From Pseudobutyrivibrio xylanivorans (lineage in GTDB: Bacteria; Bacillota; Clostridia; Lachnospirales; Lachnospiraceae): a DNA stretch of 64,000 nucleotides. Shown one piece after another: positions 62,801-64,000 of the stretch. The translations under genes and the position numbers were made by a program. Position 1 is the first letter of the stretch; each line of letters opens with the position of its first letter. The notes under the pieces were generated by a model. It had not been told where the DNA came from. It did no database searches and saw only the letters and a list, made by a program, of their open reading frames with translations. The stretch lies in the NCBI RefSeq assembly GCF_008935055.1, contig NZ_CP043028.1, forward strand, positions 1,211,901 to 1,275,900. Reading direction: 5' to 3'.

Positions 62801-63346
62801 CTTCTGGATTTCGTGTGATGTACGGAAACCATCGAAGAAGTTAAGTACAGGTACCTTACCCTCGATAGCTGCAAGGTGAGCTACTGGAGCGAGGTCCATA
62901 ACTTCCTGTGGATTTGTCTCGCATAACATAGCGAAACCTGTCTGACGACAAGCGTAAACATCTGAGTGATCACCAAAGATGTTAAGTGACTGTGTAGCAA
63001 CTGTACGAGCTGATACATCGAATACACAAGGAAGCTGCTCAGCAGCAATCTTGTACATATTAGGGATCATAAGAAGAAGACCCTGTGAAGCTGTGAATGT
63101 AGTTGTGAGTGCACCTGCACCAAGTGAACCGTGAACGGCACCTGCAGCACCTGCCTCAGACTCCATCTCTACAACCTTTACCTGATTTCCAAAAATATTC
63201 TCAAGGCCTGCTGCTGACCACTGGTCAACGAAATCGGCCATTGGGCTGGATGGTGTAATAGGGTAAATAGCAGCGACATCTGTAAACGCATAAGCTACAT
63301 GTGCTGCAGCCTGGTTACCATCCATAGACTGTTTTGCTCTTGGCAT
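59813..63346 (-). CDS. nifJ: Pyruvate:ferredoxin (flavodoxin) oxidoreductase
   Basis: Single-chain PFOR, 1177 residues from the ATG at 63346 (MPRAKQSMDGNQAAAHVAYA, with AGGAGG upstream). Converts pyruvate and CoA to acetyl-CoA, CO2 and reduced ferredoxin, central in anaerobic fermentation. Domains in order: pyruvate-binding PITPSSPMADFVDQW, transketolase-like beta-barrel and CoA-binding regions, the two [4Fe-4S] clusters CIQCNQCAFVC and CMGCGECTTVCPVGAI, and the C-terminal thiamine diphosphate domain GDGWAYDIGFGGLDHVLAS with SNTGGQASKAS. The further cluster cysteines around CAGCAETSY and GCSSIWGG are present. Stands alone, divergent from guaB. Confidence 0.98.
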   Translation of the reverse strand: MPRAKQSMDGNQAAAHVAYAFTDVAAIYPITPSSPMADFVDQWSAAGLENIFGNQVKVVEMESEAGAAGAVHGSLGAGALTTTFTASQGLLLMIPNMYKIAAEQLPCVFDVSARTVATQSLNIFGDHSDVYACRQTGFAMLCETNPQEVMDLAPVAHLAAIEGKVPVLNFFDGFRTSHEIQKIEKWDYADLKEMVNMDAINEFRARALNPEHPTMRGSHENGDVFFQHREACNTYYDNFPAVVQKYMDKVNAKLGTDYKLFNYYGAADADRIIIAMGSINDVAEEVIDYLNAHGEKVGVLKVRLYRPWSSEAFLAALPKTVKKIAILDRTKEPGALADPLYLDVATTLREAGLNDITICGGRYGLGSKDTPPSSVFAVYKELEKDAPKARFTIGIVDDVTNLSLPEVKPAPITSAPGTKECKFWGLGGDGTVGANKNSTKIIGDHTDKYIQAYFQYDSKKTGGVTISHLRFGDNPIKSPYYINQADFVACHNPAYVTQGMKMVQDVKPGGVFMINCQWSDEELETKLNAEAKKYIADNNIQLYTINAIDKAIEIGMGKRTNTILQSAFFKLADVMPIDEAVDYMKQAAKKSYGKKGDDVVNMNYNAIDAGVDAVHKVNVPDSWKNPAADPAKPALEGRPEVVKMVKNLLEPISKMDGDSLPVSAFSENPNGQFELGAAAYEKRGTAVTVPTWDPEKCIQCNQCAFVCSHATIRPYMLSEDEVKAAPANIKLADTKPKASEYKYTMSVSPLDCMGCGECTTVCPVGAITMVPQADEADEQPVFNYLVANVGRKEAAGSDLTVKGSQFNQPLLEFSGSCAGCAETSYARLITQLFGEHMYISNATGCSSIWGGPAATSPFTVNKDSKKGPAWCNSLFEDNAQHGLGMEVGQKYLRERAIESAKKAAEAGSAELKAAFAKFEETMNSTRENSAATDVLVAELEKNGSEDAKAALALKDYLAKKSVWIFGGDGWAYDIGFGGLDHVLASGENVNVMVFDTEMYSNTGGQASKASNIGEVCQFAASGKEMSKKSLSEIAMSYGYVYVAQIALGANMAQAVKVLAEAEAYNGPSLIIGYAPCELHGVKGGMNHCQDEMKKAVEAGYWNLFSFNPDLKKEGKNPFTLTSKEGDYSKYQDFLKNETRYARLTKAFPERADRLFALNEETAKERYAHLKKLVDLYS

Positions 63347-63563
63347 TTCTAAATCCTCCTTATTATATGGGACATTTATAGTTACCAGAGTGGGACTTTT
63401 TATAACCGGATGCCCACCCCCATAATGTCGTATCATAATCATAGTTCTATTGATAAAAAAAATCAATAAAGTTAGGCCGCAATTCTGTTCATTATAAGGT
63501 ACAAAAATGTTAAATCTTTATGTGTTCTTGATTTCATTGGTAAAAATTTAACAAAATCTATCA

Positions 63564-63592
63564 TTGACATTGGGCATTTTGTTAAATATAAT
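63564..63592 (+). promoter_or_regulatory. Sigma-A promoter of guaB
   Basis: TTGACA, a 17-bp spacer and TATAAT, 50 bases ahead of the guaB start. One of the best promoter matches in the window. Confidence 0.85.
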
Positions 63593-63620
63593 TTTAAAAA
63601 CTTTTATAGATTTTCATTGA

Positions 63621-64000
<380 letters not shown>

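Noticed and set aside
63346..63466. Longer N-terminus for PFOR
   Set aside because: The 40 extra residues are not part of the family and AGGAGG sits before the internal ATG.

Overview
The window looks like chromosome of a rumen or gut Lachnospiraceae, most likely Butyrivibrio or Pseudobutyrivibrio. The reasons are moderate-to-low GC, the Clostridia order rel - MBL hydrolase - hemZ - hisS, a split glgC/glgD glycogen pair, pyruvate:ferredoxin oxidoreductase, and a Cas12a that resembles Lachnospiraceae type V-A proteins I remember. The genus is inference from protein character; no search was run.

Layout. 0-9.5 kb: a c-di-GMP phosphodiesterase cut by the window edge, a flavin-reductase-like gene, a 574-bp imperfect palindrome, then hisS/hemZ/MBL/rel on the minus strand and an ABC-F ATPase on the plus strand. 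9.5-14.4 kb: accessory stretch with a GTAC-rich repeat region, an IS3-family (IS150-like) element inserted in the loop of a hairpin, a large repeat/coiled-coil surface protein, three operator-like dyads and a divergent XRE regulator. 14.7-25.6 kb: pyk, glgD/glgC, tRNA-Glu, a membrane protein, a pentose/fucose isomerase with xylulokinase, and ribH/ribBA. 25.7-28.96 kb: a second IS3-family element cuts the riboflavin operon inside the 3' end of ribE; ribE, ribD, the FMN riboswitch and the promoter lie beyond it. 29-34 kb: an ABC-2 exporter with a two-component system.

34.0-40.6 kb is the defence island: a 9-repeat Cas12a array with its leader, cas2, a 5'-damaged cas1, a 35-codon remnant of cas4, full-length cas12a with all three RuvC acidic residues, and a higBA toxin-antitoxin pair directly upstream of and co-oriented with cas12a. 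It is preceded by a 44-aa ORF whose ribosome-binding site lies inside a 28-bp hairpin. My reading is that interference is intact and adaptation has been lost through one deletion joining cas4 to cas1, so the array is probably frozen.

40.8-64 kb: AraC regulator, GNAT, YugP-type protease, secreted BIG2 protein, SprT-like protease, MoxR/DUF58/transglutaminase operon, aroK, a zinc/manganese ABC system, engB-clpX-clpP-tig, rpiB, a YqeG phosphatase, small proteins, nrdR, PFOR, and the start of guaB at the right edge.

A second theme is non-coding structure. Several large hairpin elements sit in intergenic regions. Two of them (znuA-znuC intergenic and nrdR leader) share a closing stem and conserved internal-loop sequence and look like one RNA or mobile-repeat family. 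One palindromic repeat appears to have entered the znuA coding frame.
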